Shown here piece by piece: positions 47,092 through 54,615 of a stretch of DNA of 64,000 bases (positions are counted from its first letter, which is position 1; each line of letters begins with the position of its first letter). Origin of the DNA: Pseudomonas sp. SID14000 (lineage in GTDB: Bacteria > Pseudomonadota > Gammaproteobacteria > Pseudomonadales > Pseudomonadaceae); the NCBI RefSeq assembly GCF_002165135.1, contig NZ_NFZQ01000003.1, positions 124,001 through 188,000 on the forward strand. The letters run 5' to 3'. The notes under the pieces are model-generated. The model had not been told where the DNA came from. It made no database searches and was given only the letters and a program-made list of their open reading frames with translations. The position numbers and the translations under genes were made by a program.

Positions 47092-47970
47092 ATGTCTGAC
47101 CCGGGCACAAAGCCGCTGTTGTTGTGGTTCGATCTGACACGCGATCATTCCACCGAAGCGCTGATGGGACAGTTCAGTCAAGTCTGCGATTGCAAACTGG
47201 CGAAGGCCGTCGCGCATTCCGAACGCCAGCAGGCAGACATGATCTGCATGCATTTCGATCGCCCCGACACCCTTAACCTCAACCTTCTGCTGGAGGTGAA
47301 ACGCAACTCACCGTCCATCCCGGTCACCATGTTCACCGTGCAGCACTCCGAAGAACTGGCAGTCTGGGCCATGCGTTCGCGGGTATGGGAATACCTGGTG
47401 TTGCCGCTTACAACCAGCGAAATGAACCGCTACCTCGATGTACTGAAGCAGCTTTGCGAAGTACGCCGCGCTATCAAAAGTCAGGGCAATGCGCAGCAGA
47501 TCGATCATCTGCCGTCCCTGCCCGACAGCATTCGCCTGACCGGCGAACACCAAAAGCACAAGGCACTCAGTAAGGTCATGCCATACATCGACCAGCACTT
47601 TCGCGAATGCATCGATCAAAAGGACCTGGCGCAGCGCTGCGGCATGACCACGGCTCGCTTCAGCCGCCTGTTCAAGGAGGTCAACGGCGTGGGTTTTCTG
47701 GATTACATCCTGAGCAAGCGCATGAACCTGGCCATGGACCTGCTCGTCAACAGCCAGATGCCGATTACCAGCATCGGCTATGAGGCTGGCTTCAAAGACC
47801 CGTCCTATTTCGCCCGCGCCTTCAAGCAGGTCAGCAACTGCACGCCCAGCGAGTACCGCCAGGCCCGCCAGCTCGGCGCGCCAGCCAGCGAAGCCAAGTC
47901 CCTGAAAGGTGCAAATGCGTCCGTGCCGGATAACGTGTCACCGAGTGCTGCGCTTCACAAGAGCCGCTGA
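47092..47970 (+). CDS. AraC-family regulator with degenerate receiver domain
   Basis: This 292-residue regulator is probably for the divergent tad locus. The N-terminal half (about residues 8-120) folds like a response-regulator receiver (LLLWFDLTRD start, SIPVTMFTVQHSEELAVWAMRSRVWEYLVLPLTTSEM), but the invariant lysine is replaced (VLPL instead of xKP) and the phospho-aspartate register is shifted (DMICMHFDRP), so phosphorylation is unlikely. The C-terminal AraC/XylS double helix-turn-helix (residues 165-265) includes CIDQKDLAQRCGMTTARFSRLFKEV and SIGYEAGFKDPSYFARAFKQ. AAGG lies 10 bases before ATG 47092. Confidence 0.85.
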   Translation: MSDPGTKPLLLWFDLTRDHSTEALMGQFSQVCDCKLAKAVAHSERQQADMICMHFDRPDTLNLNLLLEVKRNSPSIPVTMFTVQHSEELAVWAMRSRVWEYLVLPLTTSEMNRYLDVLKQLCEVRRAIKSQGNAQQIDHLPSLPDSIRLTGEHQKHKALSKVMPYIDQHFRECIDQKDLAQRCGMTTARFSRLFKEVNGVGFLDYILSKRMNLAMDLLVNSQMPITSIGYEAGFKDPSYFARAFKQVSNCTPSEYRQARQLGAPASEAKSLKGANASVPDNVSPSAALHKSR

Positions 47971-47995
47971 TAGATCATTTGCCCAAGGCTCCCTC

Positions 47996-48178
47996 TGCTG
48001 AAAGGCAACGGCGCCAGCCTGGCGTTGTGGAACGCCGGTCGGCTATACACCAAACGCGTCCGGTACACCTGTCGATTGCCATCCGGCCGTTGAGCGAGGC
48101 TTCGGTGGTCAACCAGAAGCAGCACTTTGTCGAGCGACTCAGGAGCTTGGGGGGCCAGCGCTGCATTTCTTTGACGAT
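47996..48178 (+). pseudogene. Decayed DUF4917 gene remnant
   Basis: Fragments of the DUF4917 gene found at 32.7-33.7 kb survive here in the same orientation. The stretch from 48000 encodes LKGNGASLALWN (compare LLGNGASRALWK), and the stretch from about 48063 encodes HLSIAIRPLSEASVVNQKQ, nearly identical to the intact gene near 33.57 kb. Close to 48160 a frame change is needed to read LHFFDD. About 750 bases of the middle of the gene are missing. With the intact copy this brackets the tad island with direct repeats. Confidence 0.85.
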
Positions 48179-48271
48179 CACAGGGGATGCAGATCAGGGC
48201 GTCGAAATAGTCCATCGCTCTCAAGAGGTCGAGGAATGCATCTATACGACTACAGGCAGAGAACTGATAGC

Positions 48272-48550
48272 TCAAGACAAATTCAAGCTCCATTTCGCAA
48301 AGCCCAACGATAACCAAAAGATAGCGAAGCCTGTGATCGCACCTATGAATGCATAAAACCCAGCCCACTTAAAAGAAAAGAACTTTCCTACAGATTTAAA
48401 AGAAACTTCCGTAGGAATAACACCACCCGTCAGCACCTCACTAGCCTCAGAAACAAACACCCTGAAAAAACCTGTTGACTTCAGCAAAAAAACAGTGATG
48501 TCATTATTGCGCGCAAAGTGCGCCATAGCATCGTCATGGCTCACATGCAC
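48272..48550 (-). CDS. Hypothetical small membrane protein (uncertain)
   Basis: This 92-residue frame has a C-terminal hydrophobic segment (FYAFIGAITGFAIFWLSLGFA) that looks like a genuine membrane helix. There is no convincing ribosome site, and its first 33 bases overlap the oppositely read gene at 48518. The region is AT-rich, unlike the core genes. It may be a real accessory membrane protein, a fragment, or chance; the family is not recognised. Confidence 0.35.
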   Translation of the reverse strand: MHVSHDDAMAHFARNNDITVFLLKSTGFFRVFVSEASEVLTGGVIPTEVSFKSVGKFFSFKWAGFYAFIGAITGFAIFWLSLGFAKWSLNLS

Positions 48551-49090
48551 GAAGTTGCAAAAGATGATTTCGGCTTAGGACATGAGGGACATGATGGGAT
48601 GTACCCGAACATGACAGGCGCCTTCAGCGCAACCGACTGGAGTCAAGACCGATTCTCTGTAAAGCAGTGTAACGATTTCTCCGAGTTCCTCTACAGCGTT
48701 GGCGTAGCAGGGCATAGACTTCCGATGAATTCTATCGAATATATGCAATCCATGATGGATGCCATGATGGTGTCCATCGCATCTGAACTCTGGAATGGAC
48801 GCGAGTACAATTTTCTCGCCCAACACATTGAAGATAAACTTTTGGCTATCAACCCGTCACTTGGCTCAAATACTAATGAGCTAAGAAACGCAAAAGGCTA
48901 CGTACTCAGCCATTCCGGCGAAGTCGAGAACAAGCATGGTCTGCATGCCTTGGCCGCTGCGCAAGCTTATGGCCGAGTTACAGGATTGACCTTTGATCCA
49001 GTTCGACTGCAGACGATCATGCTTGATTACAACCAACGTGTTGGCAAGGCGTTTTATAACCTTCGCGAGGTCTTGAGCCAACTTAACTGA
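48518..49090 (+). CDS. Probable heme-oxygenase-fold iron enzyme, possibly 5'-truncated
   Basis: This 190-residue frame resembles the heme-oxygenase-like iron oxidases (HDO/TenA-like, DUF3865-type). It has the histidine/acid pattern AHMHEVAKDDFGLGHEGH near the N terminus and a second pattern SHSGEVENKHGLHAL near residue 130, consistent with a di-iron ligand set of E/D/H residues. Usual members are 220-260 residues, and the first helix seems missing. No ribosome site precedes GTG 48518 or the in-frame ATGs at 48536 and 48545, and an in-frame TGA lies at 48476. The substrate is unknown; low GC suggests horizontal gain. Confidence 0.5.
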   Translation: MRHSIVMAHMHEVAKDDFGLGHEGHDGMYPNMTGAFSATDWSQDRFSVKQCNDFSEFLYSVGVAGHRLPMNSIEYMQSMMDAMMVSIASELWNGREYNFLAQHIEDKLLAINPSLGSNTNELRNAKGYVLSHSGEVENKHGLHALAAAQAYGRVTGLTFDPVRLQTIMLDYNQRVGKAFYNLREVLSQLN

Positions 49091-49166
49091 CCGATTTTAT
49101 CGGCCACACGCCTGACTGCCGTATCAAAGAGCCGATAGATCTCCACTCATAAACCTGGTGTCACCC

Positions 49167-49934
49167 ATGGAATTCGAGCACGCTCTGATCACTCTGGGCC
49201 TTTTCGCTTTTTGCGGCGGACTAATTGATGCAGCAGTAGGTGGCGGAGGGCTTGTGCAAGTCCCCGCTCTCCTTCACGCACTGCCAAACCACAGTTTGGC
49301 CACCGTATTTGGTACTAACAAAATCGCTGTTTTCGCGGGTAACATTTTCTCCACCCTGAGCTATGCGAAACGAATCAAGATCGTATGGCGACTGATGCTA
49401 CCGACAGCACTTTCTGCGTTTGTCTTTGCATTCCTGGGCGCCTACTCTGTCTCGCTGGCGCCCAAAGCCATGATGGAATACATTGTCTTCGCCGCTCTGG
49501 TGACCATGGCAATTTATACATTCATCAAGAAAGACCTTGGGCAAACCCATACATCTGTACAATGCGGCAAGAAAGAAATCGTACTGGGTATTTTCTTTGG
49601 TGGCACCATCGGCTTCTACGATGGTATCTTTGGACCCGGCAGTGGCAGCTTGCTGCTGTTCATTTTCGTCAAGTATTTTGGTTTCGACTTCCTGAATGCA
49701 TCGGCCTCTGCAAAGTTGGTCAACCTGGGTACATTTACTGCGGCACTGCTTTTCTTCATCCCCTCCGGCCATGTGCTATGGGCAATCGGTGGTGTGGTGG
49801 CTGCCTGCAATGTTGCAGGTTCGTTGACGGGTACTTTCCTGGCATTACGCTACGGAAGCCGGTTTATCCGCACCTTCTTTTTAATCCTCTTGATCTTTCT
49901 GATTGGAAGAATGGGCGTTTCGCTATTCCTATAG
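49167..49934 (+). CDS. TSUP-family membrane transporter
   Basis: This 255-residue inner-membrane protein of the TSUP (TauE/SafE, DUF81) family is generally an exporter or importer of sulfite, sulfoacetate or other organic anions. It has about eight membrane segments and two half-repeats with the family motifs FCGGLIDAAVGGGGLVQVPAL (about residues 14-34) and GGTIGFYDGIFGPGSGSLLLF (about 143-163). ATG 49167 follows GGTG; GTG 49158 is an alternative start. It lies 76 bases after the HDO-like gene and may share its transcript. A REP pair follows. Confidence 0.88.
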   Translation: MEFEHALITLGLFAFCGGLIDAAVGGGGLVQVPALLHALPNHSLATVFGTNKIAVFAGNIFSTLSYAKRIKIVWRLMLPTALSAFVFAFLGAYSVSLAPKAMMEYIVFAALVTMAIYTFIKKDLGQTHTSVQCGKKEIVLGIFFGGTIGFYDGIFGPGSGSLLLFIFVKYFGFDFLNASASAKLVNLGTFTAALLFFIPSGHVLWAIGGVVAACNVAGSLTGTFLALRYGSRFIRTFFLILLIFLIGRMGVSLFL

Positions 49935-49949
49935 GAGTACGCCAAGCCC

Positions 49950-50040
49950 TTTGGGAGCGCTGTGGGCATGCCCGCGAAGAATACAACGCGGTGGCTGGCA
50001 CCGGCTTCGCCGGTGTTCGCGGGCACGCCCGCTCCCACAG
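49950..50040. repeat. REP pair (inverted), GGGCACGCCC variant
   Basis: Inverted REP units (GGGCATGCCCGCGAA near 49965 and TTCGCGGGCACGCCCGCTCCC near 50016) separate the TSUP gene from the convergent methyltransferase gene. Confidence 0.85.
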
Positions 50041-50074
50041 AGGCACGCGTGAGCAGGTCAAGCGGTGGCAACAG

Positions 50075-51289
50075 TCAGAGCAACCCATCCGCCCGCAACA
50101 ACGTTTCCAGGCAATGTTCCTGAACCCCATAGAACGCCTTGAGCTGGGCAATCTTCTCCAGCAACGCAACGTTGTCCCCCACCTGCCGCCGCTTCACCGC
50201 AAGAATCATCTTGTTCTTGTTGGTGTGCTCCAGCGAGATGAACTCGAACACCTTGGTTTCGTACCCGCAGGCTTCCAGGTACAGCGCGCGCAGGCTGTCG
50301 GTCAGCATCTCGGCCTGCTGGCCCAGGTGCAGGCCGTACTGCAGCATCGGCTGCAACAACCCTGGGCTGTGCAATTGCGGGCGGATCTGCTTGTGGCAGC
50401 ACGGGGAGCACATGATGATCGCGGCGTTGCAGCGGATGCCAGTATGGATGGCATAGTCGGTGGCGATGTCGCAGGCATGCAGGGCAATCATCACCTCGAT
50501 GGCCTCGGGCACCACGCTGCGTACGTCGCCACACTGGAACTCCAGGCCCGGGTGCTCCAGGCGCAAGGCGGCGGCGTTGCACAAGTCGACCATATCCTGG
50601 CGCAGCTCGACACCAGTCACCTGCGCTTCACGGCCCAGGCTGTTGCGCAGGTAGTCGTGCATGGCAAAAGTCAGGTAGCCCTTGCCAGAGCCGAAGTCGG
50701 CCACCCGCAGCGCCTGCTCCGCCGGCACCGGGGCGCTGGCCAGGGCGTGGTCGAAGACTTCGATGAACTTGTTGATCTGCTTCCACTTGCGCGACATGGA
50801 CGGGATCAGCGCGCCTTGTGCGTCAGTCACGCCGAGATCACGCAGGAACGGCCGTGACAGCTCCAGATAGCGTTTCTTTTCGCGGTCATGGCCGCTGTTG
50901 GTGGCTGCCTCACGCGGTGCCTGTGCGCCGTGGCGCTGGAGCATTGGCTTGCCCTTCTTGCTGAAGGTCAGCTGCACCTCACCGTCGGCGTCGAACAGGT
51001 GGGCGTTGCGAAAGCTGTCCGGCAACAGCTCGGCGACCAGCGTCTGGGCCTGGTCAAGCGCCAGGTTGCGGGTGATGTCGCGGGTCTGATGGCGGTAGAC
51101 CAGCGACAGGCACGGCTGGCCCTTGACCAGCAGCGGCTTGGCAATGATCCGTTGCAAGGTCTGGTCGGCACCGACATGGCGCGCCAATACCAGTTTGACC
51201 AGGGTATTGCCGTGCAGGGCAGCATTCAGCAGGTCGAGAAACTGGGTGCGCGCATCCGGCGCGGATGGGGCAGAAGAACTGGCGGACAT
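50075..51289 (-). CDS. SAM-dependent methyltransferase (Methyltransf_32-like)
   Basis: This 404-residue protein has a C-terminal class I methyltransferase domain. The SAM-binding motif VADFGSGKGYLTFAM is near residues 193-207, VTGVELRQDMVDLCN forms the acidic loop, and LHACDIATDYAIHTGIRCNAAIIMCSPCCHKQIRPQL carries motif IV plus a CSPCCHK cysteine/histidine cluster. The N-terminal 180 residues bind substrate or RNA by analogy, with no clear domain. ATG 51289 is preceded by an A-rich leader; the frame is open upstream through a REP element. The substrate is unknown; an RNA or protein target is likely. Confidence 0.8.
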   Translation of the reverse strand: MSASSSAPSAPDARTQFLDLLNAALHGNTLVKLVLARHVGADQTLQRIIAKPLLVKGQPCLSLVYRHQTRDITRNLALDQAQTLVAELLPDSFRNAHLFDADGEVQLTFSKKGKPMLQRHGAQAPREAATNSGHDREKKRYLELSRPFLRDLGVTDAQGALIPSMSRKWKQINKFIEVFDHALASAPVPAEQALRVADFGSGKGYLTFAMHDYLRNSLGREAQVTGVELRQDMVDLCNAAALRLEHPGLEFQCGDVRSVVPEAIEVMIALHACDIATDYAIHTGIRCNAAIIMCSPCCHKQIRPQLHSPGLLQPMLQYGLHLGQQAEMLTDSLRALYLEACGYETKVFEFISLEHTNKNKMILAVKRRQVGDNVALLEKIAQLKAFYGVQEHCLETLLRADGLL

Positions 51290-51330
51290 GGAGAAACGGT
51301 GCCTCGGATAGCGGGGAGCGCATTCTACAC

Positions 51331-51407
51331 CCTGTGGGAGCGGGTTTACCCGCGAATGCGTCGCTAGCCTCAAGGCAGCATTCGCGGGTGAACCCGCTGC
51401 CACAGGG
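51331..51407. repeat. REP pair (inverted)
   Basis: Inverted REP units (51331-51357 and 51381-51407) lie between the methyltransferase and TPM genes. Confidence 0.88.
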
Positions 51408-51433
51408 GGCACATCAAATCCGCAGGGTTCGAC

Positions 51434-52051
51434 TCAATCGAGAATCACCAGGCGGTTGGGCAGCTCATTACGGGAATGGGTAGGCGGCACGTGCTCGCTG
51501 AGCAACTCGCCGCACGCATCGATGCACTCGACAAAACCCTGCAAGGTGCGGCCCTGGCGTACCTGTTCGGCAAAGCGGGCGACGATGGCCGCGCGGGCGG
51601 TGGCATCCAGGTGGTGCTCGATGCCGCGGTCGACCAGGATCTCCACATGCCGCTCCGCCTCGCAGACGAAGATCAGCACACCCGTGGCACCTGCCGTGCG
51701 CTGCAGGTTCTGTTCGCGAAACTGTTGGCGGGCCAGGCGCGAGGCGCGCCAACGGCGCAGAGCCCGAGGGATCAGCCAGCCGGCCAGGCGCGGGCTGCGC
51801 AGCAACAGGCACAAGCCGACGAACAGCAGCACATTGGCCACCAGCAAGCCACGCCCCCCAGGCCAGCCCAGCAGCCAGTGCAACAGGCATGGCACGGCCA
51901 GCGCCAGCACGGCAGCCCAGAACAATGGCCAATAAGCGTAATCATCGGCCCGGCGGGCCAGCACCGTCACCAGTTCGGCATCGGTGTGCCGTTCGGCACG
52001 GGCAATGGCTTCAGCGATCTGGCGCTGATGGTATTCGTCGAGGGGAATCAT
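51434..52051 (-). CDS. TPM domain membrane protein
   Basis: This 205-residue protein has a TPM (Psb32-like) domain split around a central pair of membrane segments. The first part has IARAERHTDAELVTVLARRADDY (residues 15-37) and the second has VLIFVCEAERHVEILVDRGIEH. The membrane pair is about residues 39-80. TPM proteins bind metals and are associated with envelope or photosystem assembly and phosphatase activity; the exact role here is unknown. ATG 52051 follows GAAGGC. It is divergent from bglX across 186 bases. Confidence 0.8.
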   Translation of the reverse strand: MIPLDEYHQRQIAEAIARAERHTDAELVTVLARRADDYAYWPLFWAAVLALAVPCLLHWLLGWPGGRGLLVANVLLFVGLCLLLRSPRLAGWLIPRALRRWRASRLARQQFREQNLQRTAGATGVLIFVCEAERHVEILVDRGIEHHLDATARAAIVARFAEQVRQGRTLQGFVECIDACGELLSEHVPPTHSRNELPNRLVILD

Positions 52052-52237
52052 GCCTTCGGTCTCTTCAGCGTTCTTATAGTTGTTGTCCCGGCATTCGGGG
52101 CTTCGTCCGCAGGCGTGATATTCAGGCATAATCCGCCGCTGGAAAAAATGCCTGCAAATCGTACAACAATAGCCGCCTGAAAACTTCGGCCGCGTACGTA
52201 TCAACGTGGATACGGCAAAGGCCCCACAACGGAATTG

Positions 52238-54529
52238 ATGATGAAACTGTCTTTGCTGGGCCTGGCCATGGGCCTTGCCAGTCAGGCGGCCCTCGCCGCC
52301 CCCTCCGCCCCGCCCCTGCAGGACAAGCAGGCGTTTATCGACCATCTGATCAGCCAGATGACCGAAGCCGAGAAGATCGGCCAGCTGCGCCTGATCAGTA
52401 TCGGGCCGGAAATGCCCAAGGATAAGATCCGCGAGGAAATTGCCGCCGGGCGCATCGGCGGTACCTTCAACTCACGCACGGCCCCCGAGAACCGCCCCAT
52501 GCAGGACGCGGCGATGCGCAGCCGGCTGAAGATTCCGATGTTCTTCGCCTACGACACCGTTCACGGCGAGCGCACCATTTTCCCGATCGGTCTGGGCATG
52601 GCCGCGACCTGGGACATGGACGCCGTTGCCAAAGTCGGCCGCACCGCTGCCATCGAAGCTGCTGCCGACGCCCTGGACATGACCTTCGCACCGATGGTCG
52701 ATATCGCCCGCGACCCGCGCTGGGGCCGCACCAGTGAAGGCTTCGGTGAAGACACCTACCTGACCTCGAAGATCGGCCAGGTGATGGTCCGCTCGTTCCA
52801 GGGCAGCAGCCCGGCCAACCCCGACAGCATCATGGCCATCGTCAAGCACTTCGCCCTGTATGGCGCGGTGGAAGGCGGGCGCGACTACAACACGGTCGAT
52901 ATGAGCCTGCCGAAAATGTACAACGACTACCTGCCGCCCTACCGCGCCGCACTCGACGCGGGTGCCGGCGGGGTGATGGTGGCGTTGAACTCGATCAACG
53001 GCGTGCCGGCCACCTCCAACACCTGGCTGATGAACGACCTGCTGCGCAAGGAGTGGGGCTTCAAGGGCGTGACCATCAGCGACCACGGCGCCATCCAGGA
53101 ACTTATCCGCCATGGCGTCGCCCGCGACGGCCGCGAAGCCGCCAAGCTGGCGATCAAGGCCGGCATCGACATGAGCATGAACGACACCCTGTACGGCGAA
53201 GAGCTGCCAGGTCTGCTGAAGTCCGGTGAAGTTACCCAGGGCGAGCTGGACCAGGCGGTGCGCGAAGTACTCGGTGCCAAGTACGACATGGGCCTGTTCA
53301 AGGACCCGTACGTACGCATCGGCAAGGCCGAAACCGACCTGAAGGACTACTACGGCAACGACCGCCTGCACCGCGACGCCGCGCGTGACGTGGCGCGTCG
53401 CAGCCTGGTGCTGCTGGAAAACCGCAACCAGACCCTGCCGCTGAAAAAGGCTGGCACCATTGCCCTGGTCGGCCCGCTGGCCGATGCGCCTATCGACATG
53501 ATGGGCAGCTGGGCTGCCGACGGCAAACCGGTACACTCGGTGACCGTGCGCGAAGGCCTGCGTCGCGCCGTGGAGGGCAAGGCCAAGCTGGTCTACGCCA
53601 AAGGTTCCAACGTCACCGGCGACAAGGCGATGTTCGATTACCTGAACTTCCTCAACTTCGATGCCCCTGAAATCGTCGACGATCCGCGCCCGCCTGCGGT
53701 GCTGATCGACGAAGCAGTGAAGGCAGCACAGCAGTCCGACGTGGTTGTAGCAGTAGTAGGCGAGTCCCGCGGCATGTCCCACGAGTCGTCGAGCCGTACC
53801 ACCCTGGAAATTCCAGCCAGCCAGCGCGAGCTGATCAAGGCCCTGAAAGCCACCGGCAAGCCGCTTGTGCTGGTGCTGATGAACGGCCGCCCACTGTCGA
53901 TCGCCTGGGAGCGCGAGCAGGCCGACGCCATCCTCGAAACCTGGTTCGCCGGTACCGAAGGTGGCAATGCGATTGCCGACGTGCTTTTTGGCGATTACAA
54001 CCCGTCCGGCAAGCTGGCCATCACCTTCCCGCGTTCGGTTGGGCAGATCCCGATGTACTACAACCACACCCGTATTGGCCGGCCCTTCACGCCGGGCAAG
54101 CCGGGCAACTACACCTCGCAGTACTTCGAGGAGCCCAATGGCCCGCTGTACCCGTTCGGCTATGGCCTGAGCTACAGCAGCTTCGAGTTGTCGGACCTGA
54201 CCTTGTCCAACAACAACCTCAAGCGTGGCGACACACTGCTGGCCAAGGTAACAGTGACGAACACCGGCAAGCGTGACGGTGAAACCGTGGTGCAGCTGTA
54301 CTTGCAGGATGTGTCGGCGTCCATGAGCCGCCCGGTCAAGGAACTGAAAAACTTCCAGAAGCTGATGCTCAAGCCTGGTGAGTCGCGCACATTGAGCTTC
54401 CGCATCAGCGAGGAAGACCTGAAGTTCTACAATGGCCAGCTGCAGCGGGTTGCCGAACCAGGGGAGTTCAATGTCCAGGTCGGGCTGGATTCCCAGGCGG
54501 TGCAACAGCAGCGCTTTGAACTGCTGTAA
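52238..54529 (+). CDS. bglX: Periplasmic beta-glucosidase BglX (GH3)
   Basis: This 763-residue glycoside hydrolase family 3 enzyme hydrolyses beta-glucosides in the periplasm. It has a signal peptide (cleavage near ALA/APSAP, about residue 21), an (alpha/beta)8 domain with the catalytic nucleophile D282 in GVTISDHGAIQ, the motif KHFALYGAVEGGRDYN, an alpha/beta sandwich (LVVVAVVGESRGMSHESSSRTTL-type segment) and a C-terminal fibronectin III-like domain. The start can be ATG 52238 or 52241 after CGGAA. It is typical of P. putida. Confidence 0.95.
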   Translation: MMKLSLLGLAMGLASQAALAAPSAPPLQDKQAFIDHLISQMTEAEKIGQLRLISIGPEMPKDKIREEIAAGRIGGTFNSRTAPENRPMQDAAMRSRLKIPMFFAYDTVHGERTIFPIGLGMAATWDMDAVAKVGRTAAIEAAADALDMTFAPMVDIARDPRWGRTSEGFGEDTYLTSKIGQVMVRSFQGSSPANPDSIMAIVKHFALYGAVEGGRDYNTVDMSLPKMYNDYLPPYRAALDAGAGGVMVALNSINGVPATSNTWLMNDLLRKEWGFKGVTISDHGAIQELIRHGVARDGREAAKLAIKAGIDMSMNDTLYGEELPGLLKSGEVTQGELDQAVREVLGAKYDMGLFKDPYVRIGKAETDLKDYYGNDRLHRDAARDVARRSLVLLENRNQTLPLKKAGTIALVGPLADAPIDMMGSWAADGKPVHSVTVREGLRRAVEGKAKLVYAKGSNVTGDKAMFDYLNFLNFDAPEIVDDPRPPAVLIDEAVKAAQQSDVVVAVVGESRGMSHESSSRTTLEIPASQRELIKALKATGKPLVLVLMNGRPLSIAWEREQADAILETWFAGTEGGNAIADVLFGDYNPSGKLAITFPRSVGQIPMYYNHTRIGRPFTPGKPGNYTSQYFEEPNGPLYPFGYGLSYSSFELSDLTLSNNNLKRGDTLLAKVTVTNTGKRDGETVVQLYLQDVSASMSRPVKELKNFQKLMLKPGESRTLSFRISEEDLKFYNGQLQRVAEPGEFNVQVGLDSQAVQQQRFELL

Positions 54530-54541
54530 CTGACAGGTTTT

Positions 54542-54588
54542 GCCTGTATCGGCCCTTTCACGGGTAAACCCGCGAAGAGGCCGGCCCT
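54542..54588. repeat. Single degenerate REP
   Basis: A shortened REP unit (CACGGGTAAACCCGCGAAGAGG) lies between bglX and dctB. Confidence 0.7.
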
Positions 54589-54615
54589 GATGCCCCATTC
54601 ATCCGGATCCGCCCC

